Virus record (IMG/VR): IMGVR_UViG_3300050343_000258
Location: 30,596 to 94,595 of that record
Length of the DNA stretch: 64,000 bases
Source: a virus
Reading direction: 5' to 3' (one strand)
Of the stretch, positions 30,201 to 40,048 are shown piece by piece. The first letter of the stretch is position 1; each line of letters begins with the position of its first letter. The notes beneath the pieces were generated by a model that saw only the letters and a program-made list of their open reading frames with translations, was not told the origin of the DNA and ran no database searches. The position numbers were made by a program, and so were the translations under genes.

Positions 30201-33175
30201 TGGTGATTCACCTCAAGGGCCAACAGGTTTAAAAGGGCCGACATCATCAGATAAAGGTCAAAAAGGACCAAAAGGTATAAAAGGTGTAAAGGGACAAAAA
30301 GGTATTCTTGGAAATCAAGGTCCACAAGGTGATAAAGGTGTTAGGTCGACAGATGGGGATAATGGACCACAAGGACCAACAGGACCTACCGCTGATAAAG
30401 GACCTATTGGTAACAAAGGTATAAAAGGTCTTACAGGACCACAAGGTCCGCAAGGTCCTGATGGTATTGTAGGTGTACAAGGACCTGATGGTGATTTAGG
30501 ACCAAGAGGTCCACAATCTACAGACAAAGGTGATAAAGGTATCAAGGGTATTAAAGGTATCAAGGGTATTAAAGGACCTAAACAAGGTAGAGGTGTAATA
30601 GGTACACAAGGTGAAAAAGGATTTATCGGACCACAAGGTCCAACAGGTCCAGGTGGACCAGCAGCCGTTAAAGGACCAATAGGTCCACAAGGACCGACAG
30701 GACCAAAAGGATTTGATGGAGATAGAGGGTTGCAGGGTGATTCACTAAAAGGACCTACAGGTTCTGGTGGAGATAACGGACCTCAAGGACCGGCAAGTAC
30801 TGATAAAGGTACGAAAGGGTTAAAGGGATTAATTGGTATCAAAGGTATTAAAGGATTAATCGGACCACAATCATCAACTAGTTCAGGGTCACAAGGACCT
30901 ACAGGTCCACAAGGACCAATTGGACCTGCAAGTTCTGACAAAGGTTTAAAAGGACCAGAAGGTACTAAAGGGTTAAGAGGACCACAAGGGCCTCAGGGAC
31001 CTCAAGGTAATAATGAAAAGGGACTTATAGGTGATGTTGCCGTTGGTGGAGATATTGGACCAACAAATACAGATAAAGGACTACAAGGACCTACAGGTGA
31101 TAAGGGACCTAAAGGTTTTCAAGGACCGAGAGGTACAATTGGTACTTCACCTAAAGGGGCGAGAGGAACACAAGGACCAACAGGTCCAACAGCTGAAAAA
31201 GGTCCGAGTGGTACGTCCACAAATAAAGGTAATAAAGGTATCAAAGGTATCAAAGGACCGAAAGGTACAGATGGACCGAGAGGAACTATTGGAAATAGTA
31301 TAACGGGACCAACAGGACCCAACGGACCAACAGGACCTAATAATGCCGATAAAGGACTTAAAGGTCCACAAGGACCAACAGGTCCAACTAATACTGATAA
31401 AGGAACACAAGGACCAAAAGGTCCTAGAGGTAATCAAGGTGGACAAGGACCTCAAGGTCCGACAGGACCAAAGGGAACTACCGGTGGACAAGGACCGACA
31501 GGTCCATCAAGTACTGATAAAGGTATTAAAGGGCAAAAAGGTTATAAAGGTACTAAAGGACCAAATGGCCCCACCGGTCCTACAGGACCAAAAGGTACTA
31601 AAAATACCACACAAGGTGATAAGGGACCATCTTCAACAGATAAAGGTTTAAAAGGTTATAAAGGACCAAAAGGTTTACAGACAGGGAGAGGTACACAAGG
31701 GTCACAAGGACCTAAAGCATCTAATGGGGCAACAGGTCCTACAGGACCAAAAGGACCTGCAAGTACTGATAGAGGTCCAATAGGACCAAAAGGACCACAA
31801 GGTAATGATGGTAACCGAGGTCCCCAAGGTAGTGCGTCAGGTACAGGTATTCAAGGACCAACAGGACCCAAAGGACCGGCAGGTAATACTGCAGGACCAA
31901 AAGGAGCTATAGGTCCACGACAAAGCCAAGGCTCGCAAGGACCACAAGGTTCTAAAGCTAGTCAAGGTACTAATGGACCTACAGGACCACAAGGTCCGGC
32001 AAGTACAGATAGAGGTCCACAAGGTAATAAAGGTATTAAAGGTGATTTAGGACCACAAGGGCCTAAGGCAACACAAGGTTCTGGTGGTGATACAGGTCCA
32101 CAAGGACCGACAGGTCCATCAAGTACTGATAAAGGTAATAAAGGTTTAAAAGGTGGTCTTAAATCACAAACATCAGATAAAGGTATTAAGGGTTACAAAG
32201 GGCCGAGAGCGGCAACGGGTCAACAAGGTCCACAAGGACCGGCAAGTTCTGTTAGGGGACCAGAAGGTAATAAGGGTCCAAGAGGGCCTCAGGGTTCACA
32301 AGGACCACAAGGACCTAAAGCTAGTCAAGGTCTTAATGGACCTACAGGACCACAAGGTCCGGCAAGTACGGATAAAGGTAATAAAGGTATTAAAGGTCCG
32401 AGAGGTGGACAAGGTCCACAAGGACCTACAGGTTATCAACCTGGACAAGGTCCACAAGGACCTAAAGGGGCTGTAGGTGCTGATGGTAATGAGCCAGGAC
32501 CACGAGGACCCCAAGGACCACGAGGACCGCAAGGGCCTACAGGTCCACAAGGACCCAAAGCCTCTGGAGGGGCGACAGGTCCGACAGGTAAAGAAGGTCC
32601 GGCAAGTTCAGAAAAGGGACCAAGAGGAAATGTAGGTAGTCAAGGACCAAAAGGACCTAAAGGGTTCAAAGGTGGACAAGGACCCAAAGGACCTAAAGGT
32701 CATAAGGGGAATACAGGGGAAAAAGGATTTAAAGGTCCAAAAGGTTACAAAGGTCCTAGAGGACCGCAAGGACCCCAAGGTTTAAAAGGACCAAGATTAT
32801 CTCAAGGGTCAGGAGACGTAGGTGATACAGGACCACAAGGACCGGCAAGTACTGAAAAAGGTCTTAAAGGACCTAAAGGTCCTAAAGGAGCTAAAGGACC
32901 AAAAGGCCTAAAAGGACATAAAGGTTATAAAGGACCTAAAGGTCCAAAAGGTGTACTTGGTAAAGATGGACCACAAGGTCCGCAAGGTCCAAAAGGACCT
33001 ACAGGTTCTGGCGGACCAACAGGGCCAGCAGGACAAAAAGGACCAAAAGGACTTAAAGGGATTAAAGGTAGAACCGGAGAAAAAGGTTTAAAAGGACGAA
33101 CTTCAAGTCAAGGCTCACAAGGTATTCAAGGAACTCAAGGACCGGCAGGAGCCCAAGGTCCGGCAGGTTCTTTTT
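20494..33175 (+). repeat. Collagen-like Gly-X-Y coding repeats in three tandem genes
   Basis: Nine-base-period GGx-rich repeats run through three genes (about 20494-23895, 24460-24925 with 26000-28870, and 29795-33170). Glycine occupies every third position apart from regular interruptions; Lys is common at Y and Pro at X, while Pro at Y is rare. The identity between copies at DNA level is high enough to allow recombination between the genes and to trouble assembly. Confidence 0.9.
24211..29536 (+). CDS. Giant collagen-like fibre protein 2 with inserted vWA-like and Cys-rich domains, frameshifted
   Basis: The three frames at 24211-26412, about 26400-28265 and 28244-29536 form one protein of about 1775 residues once small indels near 26405, 27985, 28030 and 28263 are removed (each adds a base in or beside a short repeat). 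Order: beta-rich head, collagen repeats, a globular domain at residues about 240-595 that starts [15 protein letters not shown] and looks like a von Willebrand A-type fold with a partial metal site, more collagen, a Cys-rich domain at 28875-29205 (CAYC, CKDC, CADC), then an S74 chaperone domain ([16 protein letters not shown]). It overlaps fibre 3 by one base (TAATG). The inserted domains are the best candidates for receptor binding. Confidence 0.8.
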
Positions 33176-33507
33176 CCGATAAAAGATTAAAGGAAAATAT
33201 TAAAAAAATTGATACACCTTTACAGAAAGTTTTAAATCTACGTGGTGTTGAATTTATATGGAAAGAAGAAAATCTCGATGGTACCGTTTTACTTGATGGT
33301 GGTAGAAAAGATATTGGAGTTATTGCTCAAGAGGTAAAAGAAGTTTTACCTGAATTAATTGGTGGTTCAGAAGAAAGAGGTTATAAAGTTAGTTATGAAC
33401 AATTAATCTCAGTATTATTTGAAGCAATTAAGGAACAAGAATTAATCTTAAAGGATAAAGATGGTGAACTAACTGAGTTAGAGGGAAAGTTTAAACGTAA
33501 TCAATAA
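29536..33507 (+). CDS. Giant collagen-like fibre protein 3 with S74 chaperone domain
   Basis: An intact 1323-residue protein with the same plan as fibre 1: head of about 85 residues, Gly-X-Y repeats to about residue 1212, then an S74 domain starting SDKRLKENI with G-V-I-A-Q-E-V and a charged C-terminal coiled coil. Repeats are richer in GPT, GPQ and GPA triplets than in fibre 1, and interruptions of the form PASTDKG recur. The N-terminal heads of the three fibres are related (I-I-x-P-x-G, then a strand-rich region), so they may share one attachment site. It overlaps the convergent gene by 17 bases. Confidence 0.92.
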   Translation: MANIIIYPTGSTLNTNPHIIFSGTGVDYTIEIDTTGDLVFKSSTNIFKISDSATPLSLPGEVNVINSELYVGSMMVVDSGGHWVGQTEGLKGQKGLKGLQGVDGDKGLKGNKGIQGIVGPTGDKGDFGIKGGIGSDGEKGIKGELSVKGDKGNRGPQGEKGIVGPKGLKGLKPSDSTKGLKGPTGLKGLTSSDKGTKGPTGLKGVKGNKGLKPEQGPKGSIGGDSPQGPTGLKGPTSSDKGQKGPKGIKGVKGQKGILGNQGPQGDKGVRSTDGDNGPQGPTGPTADKGPIGNKGIKGLTGPQGPQGPDGIVGVQGPDGDLGPRGPQSTDKGDKGIKGIKGIKGIKGPKQGRGVIGTQGEKGFIGPQGPTGPGGPAAVKGPIGPQGPTGPKGFDGDRGLQGDSLKGPTGSGGDNGPQGPASTDKGTKGLKGLIGIKGIKGLIGPQSSTSSGSQGPTGPQGPIGPASSDKGLKGPEGTKGLRGPQGPQGPQGNNEKGLIGDVAVGGDIGPTNTDKGLQGPTGDKGPKGFQGPRGTIGTSPKGARGTQGPTGPTAEKGPSGTSTNKGNKGIKGIKGPKGTDGPRGTIGNSITGPTGPNGPTGPNNADKGLKGPQGPTGPTNTDKGTQGPKGPRGNQGGQGPQGPTGPKGTTGGQGPTGPSSTDKGIKGQKGYKGTKGPNGPTGPTGPKGTKNTTQGDKGPSSTDKGLKGYKGPKGLQTGRGTQGSQGPKASNGATGPTGPKGPASTDRGPIGPKGPQGNDGNRGPQGSASGTGIQGPTGPKGPAGNTAGPKGAIGPRQSQGSQGPQGSKASQGTNGPTGPQGPASTDRGPQGNKGIKGDLGPQGPKATQGSGGDTGPQGPTGPSSTDKGNKGLKGGLKSQTSDKGIKGYKGPRAATGQQGPQGPASSVRGPEGNKGPRGPQGSQGPQGPKASQGLNGPTGPQGPASTDKGNKGIKGPRGGQGPQGPTGYQPGQGPQGPKGAVGADGNEPGPRGPQGPRGPQGPTGPQGPKASGGATGPTGKEGPASSEKGPRGNVGSQGPKGPKGFKGGQGPKGPKGHKGNTGEKGFKGPKGYKGPRGPQGPQGLKGPRLSQGSGDVGDTGPQGPASTEKGLKGPKGPKGAKGPKGLKGHKGYKGPKGPKGVLGKDGPQGPQGPKGPTGSGGPTGPAGQKGPKGLKGIKGRTGEKGLKGRTSSQGSQGIQGTQGPAGAQGPAGSFSDKRLKENIKKIDTPLQKVLNLRGVEFIWKEENLDGTVLLDGGRKDIGVIAQEVKEVLPELIGGSEERGYKVSYEQLISVLFEAIKEQELILKDKDGELTELEGKFKRNQ

Positions 33508-34546
33508 TCATATCATTTAAATACTTTTTAACTAAAGTATGGTCGGCATAATCATAATAACTTCTACTCATTGAGGCACCTTCAATTACTTCCTCAGTAA
33601 TCATTTCTTTAGTGAGGTCTTCAAAGTCACCATAATAGTCAAATGCATTTCTATAATCATCTAATTGATAGTCATCATTAAAAATTGAACTAAATAAAAA
33701 AGGTATGAATTTGGTAACTTCAATGATGTAGTTATATATAGTTTTCTCCTCACCTTTACTATTCTTTATGGTCTTAGATTCCCAATCACCACTATTATCT
33801 ATCTCCAATAAACTTCTAACTTCACTCATTATTTCATTATACTTTTCATCGGTATATGCTGTATTATATGAGTTATGGTGAAGTGAATATAAATTACTTG
33901 AAACTTCAGAAGCTTCATCTAATAAAACTTTAGTAGATGTTTCATCTTCTTCTAAAATATCCATTACTAACATAGGGTCTTTAACATCAACATAATCGGG
34001 GTGACCTTGGTCTTTAGCCATATTTTCTAATAACTCAGTTTCGGGTGAAATTTGAGTTCCTGATAATTCTTCAGATATTGATTTGGCAAGTAAGAATTTA
34101 TTTTTTTCATTTAACTCTTCAATAACATCGGTATACAAATTTTGAGTAACATCGCTAAATGGTTCGAACCAATCATCTTCACCTAAAATATTTTTAACCA
34201 TTTCCGATGATGACATTTCACGATTACCGTCATCTGATTTAAAAAAAATACTTAAGTCTGACCTTTCACCAAGAGTTAAAAAATATTTATCACCTTTCTT
34301 AGTTATATCACTATAAGTGGAAACAATGTTATCGATAGTTTTTTTACGGTCATCAATATAACTCTTTCTTAGATAAGTCATTGGAAACATTTCAATAACA
34401 CTTTCGTATGTGTCGGAGTTTTGAAGTAACCCAAACCTTTCTAACAAATCAAAAAAACTATCCTTATCTCCATTGAGATAACGGTTGATAAAGTCTTCAA
34501 CCTCACCTGAACCTCCCGATAGTATATTGATAATTTTTTCTTTCAT
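33491..34546 (-). CDS. Hypothetical acidic helical protein, possible internal head protein
   Basis: A 351-residue acidic protein with no domain I recognise. It begins MKEKIINIL followed by a Gly/Ser stretch, close to the hydrophobic N-terminal helices of the candidate capsid-targeted proteins but without a clean [LI]-x-E in the first ten residues. A late-type motif lies 14 bases upstream. Confidence 0.6.
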   Translation of the reverse strand: MKEKIINILSGGSGEVEDFINRYLNGDKDSFFDLLERFGLLQNSDTYESVIEMFPMTYLRKSYIDDRKKTIDNIVSTYSDITKKGDKYFLTLGERSDLSIFFKSDDGNREMSSSEMVKNILGEDDWFEPFSDVTQNLYTDVIEELNEKNKFLLAKSISEELSGTQISPETELLENMAKDQGHPDYVDVKDPMLVMDILEEDETSTKVLLDEASEVSSNLYSLHHNSYNTAYTDEKYNEIMSEVRSLLEIDNSGDWESKTIKNSKGEEKTIYNYIIEVTKFIPFLFSSIFNDDYQLDDYRNAFDYYGDFEDLTKEMITEEVIEGASMSRSYYDYADHTLVKKYLNDMIIDYV

Positions 34547-34560
34547 AACACGTTATTTAC

Positions 34561-34571
34561 ATATAAATATA
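34561..34571 (-). promoter_or_regulatory. Late-promoter-like motif on the minus strand
   Basis: Read on the minus strand this is TATATTTATAT, 14 bases before the start codon at 34546. Confidence 0.5.
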
Positions 34572-34596
34572 AAAAAAGGTGAGTTTTACCTCACCT
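34571..34596 (-). terminator. Rho-independent terminator, minus strand
   Basis: On the minus strand AGGTGAG / CTCACCT form a stem with a six-base loop followed by a T7 run; it ends the 34625-34756 gene and abuts the promoter of the next. Confidence 0.65.
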
Positions 34597-34624
34597 ATTT
34601 ACCCCAATCCCTTATTTTGTTTAA

Positions 34625-34756
34625 TTACTTCTTATCGTAATACTTTTCAACCGTCTTTTTGATGGCTTCTTTAACAGTTTGAGTGTTTGTACTTTTAACA
34701 GTTTGTGAACTTTGTTTTGTTTGGTTTTTGTTTTTGTTTTTACATCCGCATCCCAT
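34625..34756 (-). CDS. Small Cys-rich protein MGCGCK type, 43 aa
   Basis: A 43-residue protein that starts MGCGCKNKNKN, then a polar Gln/Thr/Ser stretch, then a Lys-rich helix (VKEAIKKTVEKYYDKK). Short proteins with the MGCGCK start recur in Bacteroidota phage genomes; their role is not known. A late-type motif (minus-strand TATATTTATTA at 34786-34796) precedes it and a terminator follows, so it looks like a complete single-gene unit. Confidence 0.6.
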   Translation of the reverse strand: MGCGCKNKNKNQTKQSSQTVKSTNTQTVKEAIKKTVEKYYDKK

Positions 34757-34785
34757 AGTTGATATTTTTTTAGTAAAGTTTATAA

Positions 34786-34796
34786 TAATAAATATA
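34786..34796 (-). promoter_or_regulatory. Late-promoter-like motif for the MGCGCK gene
   Basis: Minus-strand TATATTTATTA, 29 bases before the start codon at 34756. Confidence 0.4.
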
Positions 34797-34832
34797 AGTA
34801 ACCATGAATTAGTGTAATAATCGGTTTTTATT

Positions 34833-34841
34833 TATATTTAT
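34833..34841 (+). promoter_or_regulatory. Late-promoter-like motif TATATTTAT
   Basis: Lies 17 bases before the ATG at 34859 and is divergent from the minus-strand motif at 34786. Confidence 0.5.
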
Positions 34842-34858
34842 GATAAAAGTACAATATT

Positions 34859-36478
34859 ATGAATCTTAGTCAAGTTTTATTAGAAAGTAGGAAGGATGAT
34901 TTTTTAAGAATGTTTAGAGACAAGTTTTCTGACGAACAACTTAAAAAAGTTTTTACCCTATCTAGACAATTAGCCCCTAATCAAAAATTCCTTACATTTT
35001 TAGGTAAAGTTATACCTACAGAAAATTTTGATGAGAATTTAAGTAAAGCTGAAAAAGTAGTTGAGAAATTTATTAAGTACCAACAAGCTCTACAACAAAA
35101 AGATATTAATCAATTTAAAACTTTAGATGAGATAATAACTGCTATTAATAATCATGAGAATAAAGTTAGACGTACAGTTAAATCTGTTGATGGTGCTGAT
35201 GTTGTTTATGAAGATGACCGATTTACGGTTGTAACTCCTCAAACACATAAGGCGAGTTGTTATTATGGTGCTGGTACTAAGTGGTGTACTGCCTCTATGA
35301 ATGGTTCTTCACATTTCGATAACTACAATGTAGATGGTAAACTTTTCTATATCTTAGATAAAAAAGCAAAAAGTAATGACAAATATTATAAAGTGGCTTT
35401 ATTACAAAAATATGATGGAGATAAAACATTCTATGATGCACCTGATAAATCTTTTAAAGATGGGTGGATATTAGGTACTCCAGAATATGATGAAATTCAA
35501 AACGCGATTGATAAATACATTAATACTAACTACCAAAGAGAGATTAATATCTTTAAAGATAAAGAGGCGGCTAGACTTGAAAGAGAAAGATTAAGAAGAG
35601 TGGCTGAAAGACGTAGAATTGCTCAGTTAAGGGCTGATGCGGATGAAAGAAAAGAAGAGGATTCATGGAATTTAGAAAACGAACCTGACCAACAAGCGCT
35701 GGAGGCTAATGCGGTATTTGAAGTTATGGTTGATGAGTACGGCGTATCTGTTTTAGAAGAAGAAGGTGAGTCTATATATGATTTAATCCCGTCACAGTAT
35801 AATCATTATGATTTACCAACATTTGAATGGGTAGGTGATGATGATACTGGAATAACCTTTGCTGTTGGTACGTGGGATGAAGTATGGCAAGCGGCTAAAG
35901 AATATATGGAAGGACTATGGGATGACCAAGGGGCTGACGGATGGAGTAGCTCGTTTATTGAAAGTCATATTGATGAGCAGGAAGTTAGAGATTATTTTTA
36001 TGATATGTTTGAAGATGATGTAAATAATAATTATGAATCATATTTTGATACAGACGAATTACCACTATCAGACGAACAAGAATCTCAAGTAGCCAAATTA
36101 AAAGAAGAGGCAGAAGAGTTAGATGAGATAACTAGAAATGTAGATGACGTATATAATGAAGATGAGGTAGAATTAGCTGAAGATAGATGGAATGAAATAG
36201 ATGATGAAATAACATATATTGAATCTGACCCTGAAGGTGAACCGACAGAGGAACAAATTGAAGATATGGTAAATAGTAGAGTTAATGATGTCATGTATGA
36301 TATGATGGCTAGTATGACCGATTATGGTTTAGATATAAGTGACTATGTCGATAAAGATGCGTTATTTGAGTCAGCAATTGATAGCGATGGTGTGGGTAAT
36401 TCTCTTAGTAGTTACGATGGGTTAGATAATGAAGTAATGATAGGTGATACTTGGTTTCACGTTTTTAGAACAGAATAA
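34859..36478 (+). CDS. WCT-family protein with acidic C-terminal region and [LI]xE N-terminus
   Basis: A 539-residue protein. It starts MNLSQVLLE followed by S, a candidate capsid-targeting peptide with an L-L-E cleavage site. The WCT domain (about residues 30-220) has K-D-I-N-Q, A-S-C-Y-Y-G-A-G-T-K-W-C-T (residues 130-142) and a G-K-L-F-Y-I strand. An Arg/Glu-rich coiled coil follows at about 230-275, then a long acidic region ending in WFHVFRTE. The domain is shared with the genes at 8667 and 36478; function unknown. The stop overlaps the next start (TAATG), coupling the two WCT proteins. Confidence 0.7.
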   Translation: MNLSQVLLESRKDDFLRMFRDKFSDEQLKKVFTLSRQLAPNQKFLTFLGKVIPTENFDENLSKAEKVVEKFIKYQQALQQKDINQFKTLDEIITAINNHENKVRRTVKSVDGADVVYEDDRFTVVTPQTHKASCYYGAGTKWCTASMNGSSHFDNYNVDGKLFYILDKKAKSNDKYYKVALLQKYDGDKTFYDAPDKSFKDGWILGTPEYDEIQNAIDKYINTNYQREINIFKDKEAARLERERLRRVAERRRIAQLRADADERKEEDSWNLENEPDQQALEANAVFEVMVDEYGVSVLEEEGESIYDLIPSQYNHYDLPTFEWVGDDDTGITFAVGTWDEVWQAAKEYMEGLWDDQGADGWSSSFIESHIDEQEVRDYFYDMFEDDVNNNYESYFDTDELPLSDEQESQVAKLKEEAEELDEITRNVDDVYNEDEVELAEDRWNEIDDEITYIESDPEGEPTEEQIEDMVNSRVNDVMYDMMASMTDYGLDISDYVDKDALFESAIDSDGVGNSLSSYDGLDNEVMIGDTWFHVFRTE

Positions 36479-37908
36479 TGAAGTTATTAAATTTAATAGA
36501 AGGTAGAAGAGAAGATATACTCAATCGTTTTGATGAGAACCCTGAGTTACGCAAAACAATAGAGGAGTTCTTAGACCATGAATTCAATAAGAAAACAAAT
36601 TATAAATATGTAAATTGGGTACTTAAAAGAAATTTTGATGACTTTGGTAATACAATTATTTCTTTAGATAGTGTAATTAATTGGATTGAAAAATTTGATA
36701 GAGTAAGGAAAAACTTACAATACAAAGATATTAATCAATATAAAAACCTTCATGACCTTATCGATGCGTTAGAAGTTTACGGTGACACAAAAAGTGAAGA
36801 AAAAACTAAAGTAGAATCGGGCACCTCAAAGATATATGAGGACTCTGAAGTTTTAATAGTTAAACCACTTACTCAAAAATCATCATGTTATTATGGTCAG
36901 GGTACCAAATGGTGTACGTCAGCCACATCTGGTGGTAACGCATTTAGAGCCTATAATGATAGAGGTCCTTTGTATTATTTTATATTTAAAAATTTAAATA
37001 AAGATAATGATTATTATAAAATCGCCATTCATTATAATGTAGCTGAGGATAGGTACTCACTTTTTGATGCTAAAGATAATTTTAATTCTAATCTGTTAGG
37101 TTTTTTAAAAACAAATTCAGCTTTCAATTCGATTGAAAAAGATATTGAAGAAAATCATAAAGTTGATGAATCTAAAAGTTTAGAGATTATGTTAATTAAA
37201 CTTATTAGAGAAAATAAGTTTAATTTTAGTAAAATTAGAAAATATGTTTTATACGATAAGTTAGTTAATATAATTGGTGATGATAAAGGTACGAGACCAC
37301 TTGTAGTCGGTTGGTATGGTGAAAAACGTATTATGATTAAAGTAAGTGATAACGATGAGGAAATAGAATTTAGGGAATTAAGAAACAGTACTCCAAATTA
37401 TGTTTATGATAGGAGACCTCTATATGAAATGGTAGAATATCTTGAGTCTAAATCGGACCCATATGATTTAGCACATTTATTAAGTCAAAATACTATACAT
37501 ACTAATTATAAAGTTATTAGAGATATATTTAATTTCTTTATTGAAGAATTACATGAAGAGTTAAGTGTGGGTAATCAAGAAGGTTTTAAGTTTTGGAACC
37601 CTGTAAACTCACATTCAAATTACCGTTTTGAAAGTAGAAATCCTGATAATGCTTACATTAAATTTTTAAATTATATAACTCAAAAAACAAATGAAGGGGA
37701 ACCAGCCAGTAAGAGAGATTTCTTAATTAATGTCTTAGAAAAAGACCCTGAAGACGTAGTATTTTCAGGATATCTCTCAACAATGTTCAGTTCAATGAAA
37801 GATGCTGGACTCGTTAGTCTTTACAGAGCCAATACTTCGCCTTATTTTAGGTACAGGCTTGGGCCCAACCACAGTGTTTGGGAAAAAGGAAGACTAAAGA
37901 GAATATGA
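36478..37908 (+). CDS. WCT-family protein, second of a tandem pair
   Basis: A 476-residue protein opening MKLLNLIE followed by G, again an [LI]-x-E N-terminus. The WCT domain has Y-V-N-W-V, K-D-I-N-Q-Y, S-S-C-Y-Y-G-Q-G-T-K-W-C-T-S (residues about 136-149) and G-P-L-Y-Y-F. The C-terminal half contains a predicted winged-helix-like stretch ending in a basic tail (WEKGRLKRI). Translation is coupled to the upstream paralogue (TAATG) and to the downstream gene (ATGA), so the three are probably made together. Confidence 0.7.
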   Translation: MKLLNLIEGRREDILNRFDENPELRKTIEEFLDHEFNKKTNYKYVNWVLKRNFDDFGNTIISLDSVINWIEKFDRVRKNLQYKDINQYKNLHDLIDALEVYGDTKSEEKTKVESGTSKIYEDSEVLIVKPLTQKSSCYYGQGTKWCTSATSGGNAFRAYNDRGPLYYFIFKNLNKDNDYYKIAIHYNVAEDRYSLFDAKDNFNSNLLGFLKTNSAFNSIEKDIEENHKVDESKSLEIMLIKLIRENKFNFSKIRKYVLYDKLVNIIGDDKGTRPLVVGWYGEKRIMIKVSDNDEEIEFRELRNSTPNYVYDRRPLYEMVEYLESKSDPYDLAHLLSQNTIHTNYKVIRDIFNFFIEELHEELSVGNQEGFKFWNPVNSHSNYRFESRNPDNAYIKFLNYITQKTNEGEPASKRDFLINVLEKDPEDVVFSGYLSTMFSSMKDAGLVSLYRANTSPYFRYRLGPNHSVWEKGRLKRI

Positions 37909-38681
37909 GATTAGATACCAATTGGATTTTACAAGAACCTATAGATTTAGAGCATAAACAATATGTTCTAATGGACTATATTACCAAAGTTGATAAGGAC
38001 TTTGATGAATTTAAGTTATACCCATCCTTCCAAGAATTGTCGTTACATTTAGCTAACGTTGGTTCAATTAAGGACCGTTCTAGATATATTACACTTAATA
38101 GGGAACCAGACGATATTGATGATGAAATATTATTAGACGACTTGGTGTATAATAATTTAAGACATAGTAAAGAAACTAAAGAAGAAATATCAAAGATTAT
38201 AAAGTTTTCTCAGAGTAGATTAACGGATTTATTTTTAATAGGTAAGTCTATATGGACATTACTATATGATAATGTTTCAATACGAATTGTCTTTAATGAC
38301 CTTAAAAAAACAAATACTAAACCAGGTATAGGGTTTTTTTATATTGTGTATGATGAGTTATTACATGTTTATCAATATAGAATTAATACCTACACTAAAA
38401 CAACTAATGAAAATAAATGTAAAGTAGATTTAATTTATAAAGGTGACGTGATAGACGTAACCGATAAAAAAAGTCTAATTAATTTAATTAGAAGTAAAGC
38501 TATTATTTTCAATGAAAAAAAATCAGAAAAGTTTTTAAAACAGATAGAAGATTCATATCCTATTTTTAGGGTTAGGTATGAAGAAAAATTTCCGTTAGAA
38601 GGTTCTATTTTATCTATAGCTAAGAGAAAGGTTATGAACTATATTTTTCAAACAATTAAAATTCAAGAATTAAAGTCCTAA
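37905..38681 (+). CDS. Hypothetical phage protein, 258 aa
   Basis: The ATGA overlap supports a start at 37905 (MRLDTNWILQEPIDLEHKQY). The L-E-H-K-Q-Y-V-L-x-D-Y segment looks conserved, but I cannot name the family. Mixed alpha/beta, no membrane segments. It continues the late gene run after the WCT pair. Confidence 0.6.
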   Translation: MRLDTNWILQEPIDLEHKQYVLMDYITKVDKDFDEFKLYPSFQELSLHLANVGSIKDRSRYITLNREPDDIDDEILLDDLVYNNLRHSKETKEEISKIIKFSQSRLTDLFLIGKSIWTLLYDNVSIRIVFNDLKKTNTKPGIGFFYIVYDELLHVYQYRINTYTKTTNENKCKVDLIYKGDVIDVTDKKSLINLIRSKAIIFNEKKSEKFLKQIEDSYPIFRVRYEEKFPLEGSILSIAKRKVMNYIFQTIKIQELKS

Positions 38682-38682
38682 G

Positions 38683-39105
38683 ATGAGTAACATTAAACTT
38701 AAAAAACCTGACCATATTGTATGGGACGAAGAAACTCAAAAATATAACGCAAATATATTACCTTATGGGAGTAGCGTATCGGCGCCCGTTATTAAAATAG
38801 AAGATATTTCATCCTACAAACAAAGGAATGTACAAAAGATACAGAAAAAATTCAATAAAAAATACCAAGAATTAGTAGATGAATATAATAATTTAGTTGA
38901 TGAAGTTAAATTAAATCAAATAGTGTATGAGTCTAAATTTTCTTTTGAGCCGATAATAGGTCATATTTATTATCTTTATTATGGAGATGATGGAAAATAT
39001 TTCTTATCATTAATAGAACCTGAAATGTGGAATCAAGAATTTGTTCTAAGTGTTGAACTAAATTCTGAACATAAATGGGTCTTAATAAAAAAACCTCAAA
39101 ACTAA
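38683..39105 (+). CDS. DUF2452-like protein
   Basis: A 140-residue protein with a Pro-Tyr-Gly-Ser-Ser motif, a coiled coil at about residues 45-75, and the DUF2452 end: F-E-P-I-I-G-H-I-Y-Y-L-Y, then L-S-L-I-E-P-E-M-W. DUF2452 proteins are found mainly in Bacteroidota; function unknown. The stop overlaps the next start by one base. Confidence 0.65.
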   Translation: MSNIKLKKPDHIVWDEETQKYNANILPYGSSVSAPVIKIEDISSYKQRNVQKIQKKFNKKYQELVDEYNNLVDEVKLNQIVYESKFSFEPIIGHIYYLYYGDDGKYFLSLIEPEMWNQEFVLSVELNSEHKWVLIKKPQN

Positions 39106-40037
39106 TGAAACTTCAAAACCCTATAGACGTTAATATTACAGATAAAACTGTATCAGTTCTTTTAGCGGGTGGTTTGGGTAATATGATGTTTCAGACAGCA
39201 ACCTTAATGGTCTACGCTAAAGAAATGGGTTATGACCCAATTGTTGGTTATTGGACTACACATCAATCAGAGAGTTCTAAATTTAATAAACATCTTAATC
39301 GAAATGGTAGAAATATACATTTTGACCCATGGGGTGGACACATATTAAAAGACCCACATATATCATTTGGTGATGTTTACCCTAAATTACCGTGGTTCGA
39401 TAGTAGACCTAATGCCTTTGAATGGTGGTTTGACCAAAGTTTAGGGTGGGATATAGATACTGGTGAAGGTGGAGTGTACTACGATTTAAAACAAAAAGTA
39501 AAACCACCTTACCTATTTCAGGGTTACTTTTTTAATAAATTGTATTGGCATCACGAGAGGGATTATATTTTAGAAATATTCGAACCTGATGAAAATATAA
39601 CAAATTATATTGAATACAATTATGGTAGTTTATTTAAAAATAGTATATCCTTACATCTAAGAATGGGTGGAGGTAGACAAGATAATTTTTTTGATATAAA
39701 ATTAATACCTGAAGAATGGGTTATTAAAATTTTAAATAATGAGAGTGAGGGACATAAAGTACTTGTGTTTTCAGATAATTTAGAATCTGCCAAAAATTTC
39801 GTAAACAAATTAGGGTTTCCTAAGGAAAAGTTTGTTTATATTGATGAAGACCCGTATATTGCGGTTCATATGATGAGTATGTGTGATAAACACATATTAT
39901 CAAATTCAACGTTATCATTTTGGGGTGCGTATCTTGATAAAAAACAAGAAAATGAGTATACTTTTATTCATGAAAGTTTTTTTGAAAGACATCCTTATAG
40001 TATGATACCTTACAATAAATGGAAAATTAATAATTAA
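39105..40037 (+). CDS. Alpha-1,2-fucosyltransferase-like enzyme (GT11)
   Basis: A 310-residue protein with the GT11 hallmarks: an N-terminal G-G-L-G-N-M-M-F-Q, a central H-L-R-M-G-G (in place of the usual HxRxGD), and a C-terminal S-N-S-T-L-S-F-W-G-A. GT11 enzymes add fucose from GDP-fucose to galactose in an alpha-1,2 link. The start at 39105 is chosen because it overlaps the previous stop (TAATG). In this window it joins other sugar enzymes that might decorate the fibres. The acceptor is unknown, and the altered R-x-G-D motif leaves the exact donor uncertain. Confidence 0.8.
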   Translation: MKLQNPIDVNITDKTVSVLLAGGLGNMMFQTATLMVYAKEMGYDPIVGYWTTHQSESSKFNKHLNRNGRNIHFDPWGGHILKDPHISFGDVYPKLPWFDSRPNAFEWWFDQSLGWDIDTGEGGVYYDLKQKVKPPYLFQGYFFNKLYWHHERDYILEIFEPDENITNYIEYNYGSLFKNSISLHLRMGGGRQDNFFDIKLIPEEWVIKILNNESEGHKVLVFSDNLESAKNFVNKLGFPKEKFVYIDEDPYIAVHMMSMCDKHILSNSTLSFWGAYLDKKQENEYTFIHESFFERHPYSMIPYNKWKINN

Positions 40038-40048
40038 ATGATAATACT

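Noticed and set aside
20522-32550. Many long opposite-strand frames rich in Pro, Leu and Ser inside the fibre genes
   Set aside because: They are by-products of the repetitive codons for Gly, Lys and Pro; no starts, promoters or protein-like domains support them.
20494-33175. CRISPR-like or tandem DNA repeats
   Set aside because: The periodicity is nine bases and codes for Gly-X-Y triplets; there are no constant repeats separated by unique spacers.
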